DNA of 29,108 nucleotides. Source: Plantago elongata. Lineage: Eukaryota > Streptophyta > Magnoliopsida > Lamiales > Plantaginaceae. Under the pieces are notes generated by a model that did no database searches, was not told where the DNA came from, and saw only the letters and a program-made list of their open reading frames with translations. A program made the translations under genes and the position numbers. Below, in pieces: positions 1 to 9,659 of this stretch (position 1 is the first letter of the stretch; each line of letters starts with the position of its first letter). The stretch spans positions 1 to 29,108 of the forward strand of contig JAYMSP010001762.1 in the NCBI GenBank assembly GCA_036897095.1, in the 5' to 3' direction.

Positions 1-1764
1 GCCCTGCTTCCGTTTTCATGATAAGTGTTTGCAAACCACAACTTTAGGCAGCCACAAACTTTTGAGCTAGTTAGTCCCTCTGGTTGATCATTGATGAATG
101 CTCTTCTACCTTCGAACATTTGATCTTTCCTGCAAGTTTATCATCTTAACTATGTATTCTGTTATCATTCATGATATGAAGCTGAATATTACTGTTTGCA
201 GGCACCTAAGTATATTTTAGTTTACTTATCCTCTATAGCAGCCTCAAATCAAACCCTTTTCACAAATTGAAAAACCTTGCAGATGTTTAAAGACCACATA
301 TTTAGATATATCAGTAAGGGTACGTATAAATGTTGTTAAGGGAGTATGTGACTCAGTGCTGTTAATTGGTAGTTTGGTTGGTTACAATTAATTCCAACTT
401 TGGTTTGAGGAATCAACCTGTTTCTTGGTGTTATTTTATTTATCTGCTCGCCATGTATAATTGCACATAGTAACCTTAGGTTCTGAATTGATTCTCACTT
501 GAGCATGAAACTTGGTACCGTGTCGATCTTGAGTATATTTCGTTGGCCTCATATGATTATATGGAATTATGTGCGTAAGCGTCTTCGTCTCTTAATTGTT
601 GCTACTTGTTATGATTGTTGTTGGGGGGATTTTACGGGAGTTTTATGATTATCCTTGCGTAAAAGTTAAATAATATTGTCCATTTATCAGGAATTGCAAG
701 GTTGCGTAGCTTACAAGTTCGCCCAAGGTAAGTGATTTCAAGCTTTCGGCATCCGGCCCTGGGAAAGTTGTTACCTTTCAAAGCCCTTTTACTCCAGTAC
801 CTGTTTCCGCTTGCTTACCTGCTTGCCTAACTCTGACTTCGACTACGCGACGACGTCCCGACTGACCATGACACGACTACTAATTGCGATTACTAACCAT
901 ATGATTGTTATCGAATCAGTTGATCTGTATTCTGGTTATAACTTGATATTCTGACCTTATTATATCATGTTATTCTATTCCAGTTATCTCTTGTTATTCC
1001 ATCCTGATCATATCTTGTTGTTCCACATGATTTGCATTGCATGAAAAATGATTTTCAAAGCAACCACACAATTTTGGAAAAACTTGGAAAACCGGCCTGG
1101 TCGACTTGTTCGACACATTTATAAAGTGGTCTGCAGCGCTATTCTTTCGGGCTCCTGCTTGTACGGACTATTCAAATGGTCCTATATCCGGGTTGCGATG
1201 GGTCGTTACCATCATTGTATGCAACTCCGGCAAGGTCGCGCCTCTGTATTCGGGTTGCGATGGGTCGCAACCATCATATGCAAGTCCGATGAGGTCACGC
1301 CTCACTCTTGTTATTTGATCAATACCTGATCAGTTTGGTCCAACCCAAGACAGTTACTATTACAGTACTGTGAATCTAGCACCTTTTATGTGCTATGATC
1401 CTTCCTGCTCGTTTACGGTTTCCCCATTTTGAAATTTGCTTGAACAACTTGTGGTGGTTTGCTATCCTGTTGCATTCATGCTCATCTTGTACATGCTTGA
1501 TTATCCTCACTAAGTCTATATGACTTACGCTCTCCTGTTCCAATAATGATTTCCCAGGTATAGAGCACGAAGTAAGGATGGGGTAGACAGACTGACTCTA
1601 CACTTGGCTACTTATTCCGCGGCTACTGTACTAGACGTATGAGATAGTTGTTGACTTGTAAATTATATTTGGGGTCTGTAATAATTATACATTTTGATGT
1701 ATGTTTTTGGGAGTTCGGCATAATCCTTGACGTCCAGACCACGATCCGAAGCCGGGCCGCTACA
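1..1764 (+). mobile_element. LTR (3' portion) of a Ty3/gypsy-type retrotransposon, probably solo or 3' LTR
   Basis: No credible gene is present. The segment ends at 1751-1764 with GCCGGGCCGCTACA, the GC-rich, CA-terminated end that I associate with LTRs of Tekay/Del-like chromoviruses. No tRNA primer-binding site (TGGTATCAGAGC type) follows, so this would be a 3' LTR or a solo LTR rather than a 5' LTR. A G/C-rich tandem duplication (period 62) lies at 1188-1309. Right of 1764 the sequence changes abruptly into the decayed ORF of another element. The left end is not visible, so length and TSD cannot be tested. Short plus-strand ORFs around 1048-1329 are chance readings of the repeat. Confidence 0.5.
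1188..1309. repeat. Two-copy tandem repeat, period 62 bp, inside the LTR
   Basis: The motif CGGGTTGCGATGGGTCG occurs at 1189 and again at 1251. Each copy is followed by ACCATCAT, a TATGCAA block, and then AAGGTCGCGCCTC or GAGGTCACGCCTC. The copies differ by scattered substitutions and small indels. Confidence 0.75.
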
Positions 1765-3500
1765 TATATGATACACATCATCGGCCATCCCCATCACCTT
1801 GGTCTCCTCTTCCTTGGAAAAACCCCAAGGAGCAACCGGATCATAAGTAACCCTCCTGTTGCAAGGGTGGTTCCTCAGGCTCTTCCAGAGGCCTCTTCCC
1901 CAGGGCTCTATCGTGAGCGTCCGACTCACCAGAAGACTCCACTGGTTGGGGTTGATCGGCAGACCTGAAAAGGATACTGACGCTAGTACCCCGACGGCTC
2001 CCTCTCTGAGCCAAGCTTTGAAGAATCCTTCGAGGGGTAAGATTATCCCTCGAAATAATACTCTTCCCCGTTCCCGAGGCAAGGGGTCAGCTCGGGTAGC
2101 CGAACCTTGGTCAGAACCCCCGGCTTGGGTCTGAACACCATCAGGCTCCAGGTGGTTAGCAATGTTGACGGGTGGATTGATGGGTAGCCTCGCCACCAAC
2201 TTGTTGCTCCTTCCTGAAGCCATCGCCTAGATTTCATCATTAGCCCTCGACATCCAGTAACCTACAAGACCAAGAAAACAAGATAAGTCCAGGCATATCT
2301 CGGACGGCAACCGACCCTTCGACAAGTACGCCCTATCAAAGTATCCTCACCCAAGGACTTATCATTTATGTAAACCTCCTCAAAGGTTAACTCAGCCAAA
2401 TAAGGCATTGGTTGATTCACCAACCCATACGAAAAGAAACACTGAGATGGTTCTAAATCCTCCAGATCCCTAAACCATCTCGGACGATTATTATTTCTCT
2501 CGAGCTTCACCGACTTGGGCTGGTTGCCTCTACAGAATTTCAAAGGAACAACCATCTCCCTATCTGGATGAGTGTCTCGAAAGTAGAAGTACTTGGGCCA
2601 CCAGTCTAAGCCTCTGGAAGAAACCATATCGTGTAGAAACTTGAAATGCTTCCGAGCCGAGAAGTAATAGAAGTAAGTATTTCCCAGGCAATGAGCAATC
2701 TTGAAGCACCGAAGGAAATTTTCTACGTTCCATTCCACACGCAGACTCTTCATCACCACCGCCCAACATACCATCTTTGCCAACCCATTGTCAGAGACTT
2801 GAGATGGACACAACTCCATATCCACGAGGATCATTTACATTGAAGGATGGACGGGCAATCTCCACCCAGCTTCGACTTGGGCCACAAAGACCGACACAAA
2901 ACCCTGAGGAGGAATGTATATGGTCTGATCCTCACTAGTAAGGCGAAGCTCGATGTATGAAGGAATCGTGAACTCGAAACGCAACTTCGCCAGATCTTCC
3001 CTAGTAAGGTTGGAAGCACATATCGAGATGGTTCCATCCTCATTAAGCTTAGGATCAGGATTCAAATCCCCGATAGGGACCTCCCGGAACTCCTTCACAT
3101 TCGCGGCCCTTGCACCACGAACCTGTCCGTCCCTCGCCAGTGATACCTCGGGAAGAGCTTCGGCACCAACGTCGCTTCCAACGTCTTCAACATCAGCATC
3201 TTCGGCCCCTGGCTCAGCCATCAGAGCTCAGTGTTGGCGAGCAGTATTCCGACCCCCAATGTTCAACCACTCGACCACGGGCTCATCTGGCAACTCCGTA
3301 AACCTCGGAACATTACTTACCGGGGTACGGTAGGAACTCCGAAGGCTTCCTGACAAGCCAACCGGAATTCTAATGGTTCCCATGGAAATGGGCCTCCTGG
3401 ACGTGTTCACAGCTCGAGAGGACTCAACCACCTCAGTTCTGAAATCAGAATCACCAGACCCTGTATTTGAATTTCCCGACCTATAATGTTCATACGACAT
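1765..3500 (-). pseudogene. Decayed antisense ORF of the gypsy element (PF04195-like 'putative gypsy type transposon' protein)
   Basis: Reading down from an ATG at 3500, one frame runs to 2262 but is broken by two in-frame stops, TGA at 3228-3230 and TAA at 2835-2837. The middle part carries the family hallmarks: RFEFTIPSYIELRL, then GWRLPVHP, then after the second stop ELCPSQVSDNGLAKMVCW, and YFYFRDTHPDREMVVPLKF. The N-terminal 90 residues are rich in Ser, Arg and Gly. An acidic stretch starts near 3221. Below 2262 the frame changes: readings at 2223-1765 switch frame more than once, with fragments such as GKRPLEEPEEP in one frame and FSKEEETKVMGMADDVYHI in another. The ORF is cut at 1764 by the adjoining LTR. 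It encodes no known enzyme and its role in these elements is unknown. Confidence 0.65.
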
Positions 3501-4119
3501 ACCCTCCGATTGATGTTAACTATCATCACTACAGTTTCTCATGATTCTATCATTTGTTAAAAAGTTATGGATTAAAGAGTGATTTAATGAGAAGCCCTTT
3601 GTTCTTTTTAATCTTTTGAGGGCTGGAGGATTTAACTAAATACATGAAAGCAAAGAAAAACATAGAAGAGCGACAAATAAGAAGAAAATTTGAAGATTCA
3701 AGAATCCGAGAAGAACTTACAGTTTTTTGGGAAAACGGGAGTTGCAAGGGTCGGAAGTCCGATCAATGGGCACAAGAATCGCCTTGAGAATGCTTGAAAT
3801 CTGCACTTATATTGCTCTGACTTTGAAAGACTTGAAAGCGACGTAAATTGAAAAAAATTGAGGAGTCGCATACTGATAGCAATACTTGTGCAACTGTTCC
3901 CGCCCAATGTGACAGTTGCACAATTTCAAAGAAAAGGTGTACATGACATCAGCAAAACCGTTGAAACTTGTGCCAGACTTATAAACCGCACCACGCGCAA
4001 TAATTACTTCCATCAGACGAGTGGTAGCCCGGTAACTTCAACCATCTTAACATCTCAAAAGTTCCTGCATTCCCGACTCTCAAAACTCGGAGAACCCATA
4101 AACTGGAGGATGGGGGCTA
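3501..4119 (-). promoter_or_regulatory. Leader region of the antisense ORF, with minus-strand TATA-like motifs, and the purine tract
   Basis: This stretch separates the antisense ORF from the LTR and holds no convincing gene. On the minus strand there are two TATA-like motifs pointing toward the ORF: TTTATAAG (plus positions 3978-3985) and CAATATAAG (3807-3815). They could drive the antisense ORF independently of the LTR. The right end is the purine-rich tract 4105-4117, the expected site of plus-strand priming. Confidence 0.35.
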
Positions 4120-4821
4120 TGTAAGATGGCTGAAAAGTTTTTCGATTTATGCTTACCGACTTATGAGAACTCCGACCAAGAACCAAGTAATTTAACATCT
4201 ATCTTTACAAGATACATGAAAACTGGGGAGACTTATGTTATAACTAAATTAGTCCCTCCTAATTCGGAAGAACTAGCATAAATCAAACTAGAGACAGGTG
4301 AATCGCACTAAGGTCATGAAGATGAATTACCAACAGAAGAGACGAATTATGCGAAAAGTCAGGAGTACTGCTATATCCGAAATCGCGTACTTAAGAAGAA
4401 ATCAAATTCGTATCCTATAGCTCAGGGGTCCGACCCAGCACTCGATACGGATTGTGGAAGAAGTCAAGACGTACAAATCTAGAAGTGTTTCACGACCTAG
4501 AGTCTAAACAGGTCCGAGCTTGGCCGCACGATGAATGACTACCCCTATCATCCAGACCACGTGTTGATACGAGCAAAAGTACATGATTTGGGGGATTCGG
4601 TATAGTCCCATTTATATAACTTGAGAGGTAAGTCACCCACCATATCTCACTACATTTACTCTCTTAGTCTGTTTGTGCTCCAAAGATTGAGTTGATTCGC
4701 TACCCGGTTTGTCTAAGGCAAACCAGTCTTAAAGAGGTCTAAACCTCGCTTTCCTAACTCTGGAGGTACGAACTTAAGTTCAAAGTGTGCTTTTCCGATC
4801 CAAAGCATTTTTTCTCCACAG
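4120..4821 (+). repeat. Probable 3' LTR of the gypsy element
   Basis: The segment starts TGTAAGATGG directly after a purine-rich tract. It contains a TATA-like box (TTTATATAAC, 4611-4620) followed by a pyrimidine-rich stretch typical of R/U5, and may end at ...TTCTCCACA near 4821. Length would be about 0.7 kb. No second copy is in the window, so both ends are inferred. Confidence 0.45.
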
Positions 4822-5188
4822 TAAAACTATTCACTGCTTTTGAGATTGCTGACTCGATTAAACGAAATATTTGGTGGTGGTTGAAAGGTAGAAACTTACG
4901 GGGACAAAGACGGGGATAAATTTTCGAAAGAAGTGCTAAATTTGACTTTGGTTTATGATTGATAATGGCAGAGGAATTGATGGTTTAACTTGCTTACATG
5001 CAGGGGATTAAGATCGAGCTTTGTTTAGTTGCCAGATTTGTAGGTTTGCTGTTTTTTTGGACCGATGCAGCTTGGTTTCTATGTTGATGGTTGAGATAGG
5101 CGGATTTTGTACTATCTTGATGGGGTTATGGCACTTCTTGTGCCATTAACCTGTTTATATCCAATTTTACTTACTTAAAAAAAAAAAA
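4822..5188 (+). mobile_element. Possible LINE-like 3' end with hairpin and A12 tail
   Basis: The segment has no long ORF. It finishes with an A12 run at 5177-5188, preceded by a near-perfect hairpin at 5124-5151 (GGTTATGGCAC / GTGCCATTAACC, one bulged base, TTCTT loop). A noncoding G/T-rich strand with a stem and a terminal poly(A) is what the 3' end of a non-LTR element or a retrocopy would look like. I could not find a target duplication, so this is weak. Confidence 0.25.
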
Positions 5189-7060
5189 CCAAGAGAACAT
5201 AACCTTCTTATTGGATAAATTGGATAGGTTTTTTCTTTTCTTTTTTCCAACCAAGATGGGATGACAAATAATAATACCGTCGATTCGTACTATTGTTAGT
5301 ATTACGATTTAAACCACTAGATCATTTCAAAATTTAATCTGAACCCTCCAATTGGTTCAATTTTTATTAATGCGACAAGGCGTCGCACTGTCGAATAATA
5401 ACGTATTAGTGCGACGTCGCATAATATTAAAATATCTTATTAAATTTATTTACTTACACGTTCCTTATATCTTCGACTTAACAAACTATACCCAAAACAA
5501 TCCAAAATCAACCCAACAAGAATTGAAAATTTCACAAACAACACATTTCACAATTTACAACTTTTTTCTTTAATGGAGGAGACCGGAGCTCCGGTGAAGT
5601 GGCCGGAATTTCAACGGAGCTCCGGTCTTCTCCTTAGCAAATAAAGAAATAAAATATCCCGAGATTCCATGGTCGTCCAATGTCGGCTTTCATGGTCGTT
5701 GAATCTTTCTGAAAATAGTTTTACCGAAATTTCGGTGAGTGTTTGACGGGGATGGTGGTGGTGAGAGATTTTGAAGAAGAAAGACTAATTTTAGTTCGAA
5801 ATGTAAATAGACTTATTATGAAGGGTGTACTATGTAAATTCATGTTCATGTAAGTTGTATTTATTAAATGAGTTAAATTATTTAAATATTTAATTAATTA
5901 ATTTTTAATTTTAAAATTTTAATACTTATTTAATTTTAAAAGATGTATTATTAATAATAAAATCAACGGTGTACTACAACTAGTCCAAACCATGAATGTT
6001 ACCTGATTAGTATAGAATTTGAATGGATATTTGGACGGATTTTAGTGAAATTGTGTTTAGAATGGAATTGAAATGAGAGTATTTAAAATATATTTTAGGC
6101 CAAATTAATGTTTATCAAGTCAAATGGACCGATTACAACTGTTTCCCAAATAGCCCCTTAGCTTTATTTAGGTGGACATGGATCACATTTTTATGTAGCA
6201 TCAGTTTAACTTCGCGGGTCCTCATATATTTAGGAACACTAGAAGTTATGAATTGGTTACATTTTTATAAAAGGCATATTCGGTTAAGGTACAATTAAAA
6301 AATTGGATTCAAAGCAAAGAATCAAATTAGAACCACTTTAATTTGCACTTTAATCAGCCATGTAACACATGTTGCTCTTTTTCATCGTTTACTAGAAATA
6401 TGACGACCCAATGTTTTCAATCATCCCGGCTACATATAAGTTTGTTGGTTGCAATAATTCAAGAAATTAGAGGAATTAAATTGTGTATATGAACATTATC
6501 TTCATTGGAAAAATGTATACCTGTGACATGCCTGTCTATCAGATCAGTGTCCTAATTGATCAAAAAGTTGGAAATAAGTTGCAATTTCGCTTAATATAAT
6601 GTCCTATTGGATTATAACTTAGTTAAGCATCGCCTAGTACATTTGACAATAGGATATACTCCGTTCGATGAAGACTTATGAGCTGTTTGGGTAGCAATTA
6701 GGATACCCATTCTGGTTCCATTTTACACATAAAAATTATATAAAATCTCAATTTAAATTCTATTCCAAATAACCCCTTAATCGTATTGTAAAAATCGAAC
6801 CATGCAAAATTTTAAATGATTATGTGTGTGTTAGTAAAACTTACAAGAGTATCGGGGAAAGAGCAAGTTGCTAGCCTAGCTAGGCTTTCGATTGCACACT
6901 TTGTGCTGGTTAAAAGGGTTAATGGTGATGGAAATGACTGGCTAAAATGAGACATACATGAAGAAGAAAGTAAGGAAACTCAGGAGCATATTCATAACTT
7001 GTTGTTAACTCCTTGAAGGAATAAATTAAAGCTCAACTTCTAAAACCAGATAGCTAGCTG
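5189..7060. other. AT-rich intergenic region with inverted repeats
   Basis: No gene is supported. It holds inverted repeats at 5370-5424 and 5578-5635, a 14-bp palindrome ACCGAAATTTCGGT at 5723-5736, and a very AT-rich block around 5860-5960. A 23-codon ATG reading at 5574-5645 (starting MEETGAPVKWPEF) follows a CA-rich leader-like stretch, but lies inside the hairpin and has no recognisable homology. Confidence 0.5.
5578..5635. repeat. Inverted repeat (hairpin) with duplicated CGGAGCTCCG cores
   Basis: The left arm GAGACCGGAGCTCCG and the right arm CGGAGCTCCGGTCTTCTCC are reverse complements apart from a small indel, and are separated by about 20 bp. Each arm contains the self-complementary core CGGAGCTCCG. 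Confidence 0.7.
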
Positions 7061-7065
7061 CTAGC

Positions 7066-7072
7066 ATATATA
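7066..7072 (+). promoter_or_regulatory. TATA box of the cytochrome b561/DOMON gene
   Basis: TATATAT lies about 97 bp before the ATG at 7169. That would put transcription start near 7095-7105 and give a 5' UTR of about 65-75 nt. No upstream ATG lies within about 50 bp before 7169 in the leader. Confidence 0.5.
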
Positions 7073-7168
7073 TTGTAGTACTACTACACAACATAGATGC
7101 GTTCCAATATAGCACTGTGTGAAAATTGACAAACCAAATCAGGAAACAAACCAAACAACTGTTCAAAG

Positions 7169-8714
7169 ATGAGATCTTTTCCTCAATACTACAACTTCTA
7201 CATCATACTTGCAATCCTATTGTTTACACTCAAATGCCCCTCTCCTGCTCTTGCAACCCCACATTGCACTGAAGAGTTCTGGAAAGAGCTCGATAAACTG
7301 AATGTTTCCCATTGCCACACCAATGGCTTGCTACGGGCCGAATTCGGCTGGACTTTCAATAACAACACGCGACGTTTAGACATCATGTTCGGTACCAGGC
7401 TGCACGGAGAGACCGGGTGGCTAGCGTGGGGACTCAACTTAGACGAGGTCGGCATGGTTGGGACGCAGGCACTTATCGGCATCAAGCACACCAACGGCTC
7501 CTTGTCGTGGGGCCAGTACAACGTCACGGATGCCACCAAGCTTGGTTGTCCACTTGTCCCATCTGACGATATTGGACTCAACGTTCACAATTTTAGCTTT
7601 ATTTATTTGCAGGGGTTGGAGTATTACGTGATACGTGCCACGATGATTCTGCCTTCTGCTTACAATAGTTCAAAAACGAATGTTGTGGTTCAAATGGGGG
7701 AGGCTGTATCGGAGGTGGGGCCGCTGATACATCCGTTTAGCCTCAAACATCTAGACAACACTGAGAAAATGAACCTGGTAACCAGCGAGCCTGTGAACTA
7801 CTTGGAGCATCAGCAGGAAAAGCTACGCCAAGTAAGTTTATCAGCAGCTGATTCATTTTTCAAAAAACCTGATTCATTTTTTTTTTCAAAAAAAGAGATT
7901 ATGAAACTTTTTGGGATGTTATACAATACAGGTTCATGGAGCGTTCAACATTGTGGGTTTAGGAACAATGTTACCACTTGGAGTGATAGTAGCAAGGTAC
8001 TTCAAAAAGTGGGACTGGTGGTATGCTGCACATGTATTCCTTCAGACCATTGGGTACACCATCGGTTCAGTCTCTTGGGCTATCGGACTCTGGCTTGGCA
8101 GTGCTTCCAAACACTATCAATTTCACACCCACAGGGTATTCGGCATTATCATCTACACTTGTGCTACAATGCAGGTACATTTTCATGATTCATCTTGCTA
8201 GATCAGAACTTGCAGCCTGTGAGAATCACTCTTCGGGGTGTTTCTTATTTTTGAATACTGCTAGACCACCATATCACATAACTTAAAAAAAAAAAAGGAC
8301 CTTATAATAAACTGTACGTACGTCGATATCATGTAGGTACTGGCATTTAGCTTAAAGCCGAATGATGGAAGTGAAAACAACAAGTACTGGAAAATGTATC
8401 ATCACTCATTGGGATACATATTGCTAGTGCTGATATGGGTTAACATATTTCAAGGAATCAAGATCATTCAACCATCCTATGTCTGGAACTGGACTTTTGT
8501 TGGAATACTTGGAGCTTTGGGCACTTTAGTTCTTGCACTTGAAATGGTCAACTGGTATACACACTGCAAGAAGCGCAAACAGCAGAAAGCAGCAAAAGAA
8601 ACAAAAGTGTTAACAGACAAGAATGGAAATGTGACTCAGGACACTAAACCTGATGAAGCATCTACAGAGCAGCCTCAGGCAACTCAAACCTCTTCCTCTA
8701 TTACTAGAACATAA
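7169..8714 (+). CDS. Cytochrome b561 and DOMON domain-containing protein (CYBDOM), 427 aa, three exons
   Basis: Exons are 7169-7831, 7932-8174 and 8337-8714, all phase 0 with GT-AG introns. CYBDOM proteins are membrane b-type cytochromes thought to move electrons from cytosolic ascorbate across the plasma membrane to apoplastic acceptors. Residues 1-29 are a signal peptide (probable cleavage ALA|TP). A DOMON domain spans about 53-180, including GWLAWGLNLDEVGMVGTQAL, with Met96 and His178 as candidate heme ligands and several N-glycosylation sites. Five membrane helices follow: about 222-242, 250-276, 288-308, 324-346 and 353-376. Their histidines His223, His255, His288 and His324/325 match the four b561 heme ligands. 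The tail 377-427 is Lys/Gln/Thr-rich and probably cytosolic. Length is normal for the family and no lesion is visible. A specific orthologue cannot be named. Confidence 0.93.
7848..7895. repeat. Short tandem duplication in intron 1 of the CYBDOM gene
   Basis: CTGATTCATTTTTCAAAAAAC (7848-7868) is followed directly by a second copy, CTGATTCATT plus a longer T run and CAAAAAAAG. The intron is only 100 bp, so the duplication forms nearly half of it. Confidence 0.75.
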
Positions 8715-9334
8715 TGAAAAATATGATAGTGATTTGTGATATTTATTGCAACAGAACTTATTTGTGTTTAGGTAAATGAGAATTCAGCTGAATAGGATCG
8801 GTTTTGAGTTGTGTTCTATGAGTGCGATCAATTTATGTTAAGAAGATGGACCTGCATTGTTGATGTATGTAACCAAAGTTAGTGTTTGATATATTCTTAA
8901 AAAAAATCAATGTTGTTAGAATAATTGTCTGTGTCAGGCAAATGAATTCAGATTATATGACTAGAGGAGCTAAACAGTAGTGTCAAATGTTTTATGCATT
9001 TATCATGTTAAACGAAATTGTAACTCAAATTACTACAATTTAGTGTAGTTGGTTATAACGTCAGTTTAAAACACTGAAATTGTAACTCAAATCCATCATT
9101 GTCTTGCATTTTTGCATGTAAACATGGTTATATCACTCCATGTAACTGCTGCATAAGACATGATATATTGAACGATTAATGAAATACAATGATTGGCAAC
9201 TTAATTTATTGAAAGATATATATTATGGAAGGCATATCTCCGCATCATTATCCACCGAAAGAAGACATCTATCTCCGCATCATCCTCCATTCCTAGCTGC
9301 AAATTAAGACAAATTATATTTAAATTCAAATCTG
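8715..9334. other. 3' flank of the CYBDOM gene, no further gene
   Basis: AT-rich, with no long ORF. It should hold the 3' UTR and polyadenylation region, but no canonical AATAAA stands out close to the stop. A small repeat of ATCTCCGCATCAT appears twice between 9235 and 9285. Confidence 0.5.
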
Positions 9335-9359
9335 CACTATTACAAAAAAAAAAAAAAAA
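9335..9359 (+). repeat. CACTA-like terminus followed by A16
   Basis: CACTATTAC followed by a run of 16 A resembles the outer end of plant CACTA (En/Spm-type) DNA transposons. I found no matching inverted end or 3-bp duplication in the window, so this may be chance. Confidence 0.2.
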
Positions 9360-9495
9360 GAATTAACACCATAAAAATATTCTTGTCTTTCGAAGGCACA
9401 GGCCGTCGCACTGGCATACTTTGGGTGGCTTCCCGACTTCCCGGTGCCAAAAGCAAGCTAGAGAAATTAACATATAACTAATCAGGAACGGGCAC

Positions 9496-9643
9496 CTGTT
9501 CCGGAGTCTGCTCCTCTTAAAAATAAGATCCATGGAATATAAACTTGAGTGTTGTACCCGAAGTTTTGGTGGACACAAAAAGCATACATGAGCTTTCCCA
9601 ATTGAACGGACCTCCCAATCCTGAAAACTAGTTTGGTCACATC
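9496..9643 (-). pseudogene. Relic of an internal exon of a SUMO (small ubiquitin-like modifier) gene
   Basis: From 9643 downward the minus strand reads DVTKLVFRIGRSVQLGKLM then YAFCVHQNFGYNTQ, which lines up with the SUMO core (FRI.RS.QL.KLM.A.C..Q). The frame then shifts by a net 2-bp loss. The next frame gives FIFHG, four codons in which the last is a stop, and EEQTPEQ, matching SUMO FLFDGRRLRAEQTPDE position for position. The block is preceded by TTTTGCAG and followed by GTGCCC, so both splice borders survive. From memory these agree with intron positions of plant SUMO genes. The exons for the N-terminus and for the diglycine tail are not nearby. It is a non-functional duplicated genomic fragment, not a retrocopy. 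The 148-bp length is one or two bases short of a whole number of codons. Confidence 0.8.
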
Positions 9644-9659
9644 CTGCAAAATACCAAAT

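Larger units (their letters stand above)
1765..4821 (+). mobile_element. 3' part of a Ty3/gypsy (Tat-lineage-like) LTR retrotransposon with an antisense extra ORF
   Basis: Three parts occur in an order that fits a plus-strand element. First is a minus-strand ORF (1765-3500) similar to the plant 'putative gypsy type transposon' family (Pfam PF04195). Second is a purine-rich tract at about 4105-4117 (GGAGGATGGGGGC). Third is an LTR-like segment starting with TG at 4120, with a TATA-like TTTATATAAC at 4611 and a pyrimidine-rich CTCCACA end near 4821. Tat-lineage elements are known to carry extra ORFs, some antisense between pol and the 3' LTR, which is this arrangement. No gag, protease, RT, RNase H or integrase is visible; the 5' part is lost or lies beyond the LTR that abuts at 1764. 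The right boundary is uncertain. Confidence 0.55.

Noticed and set aside
1048-1329. Plus-strand reading of 93 codons in the LTR
   Set aside because: It covers the 62-bp tandem repeat, two overlapping frames are equally open, and neither resembles a known protein.
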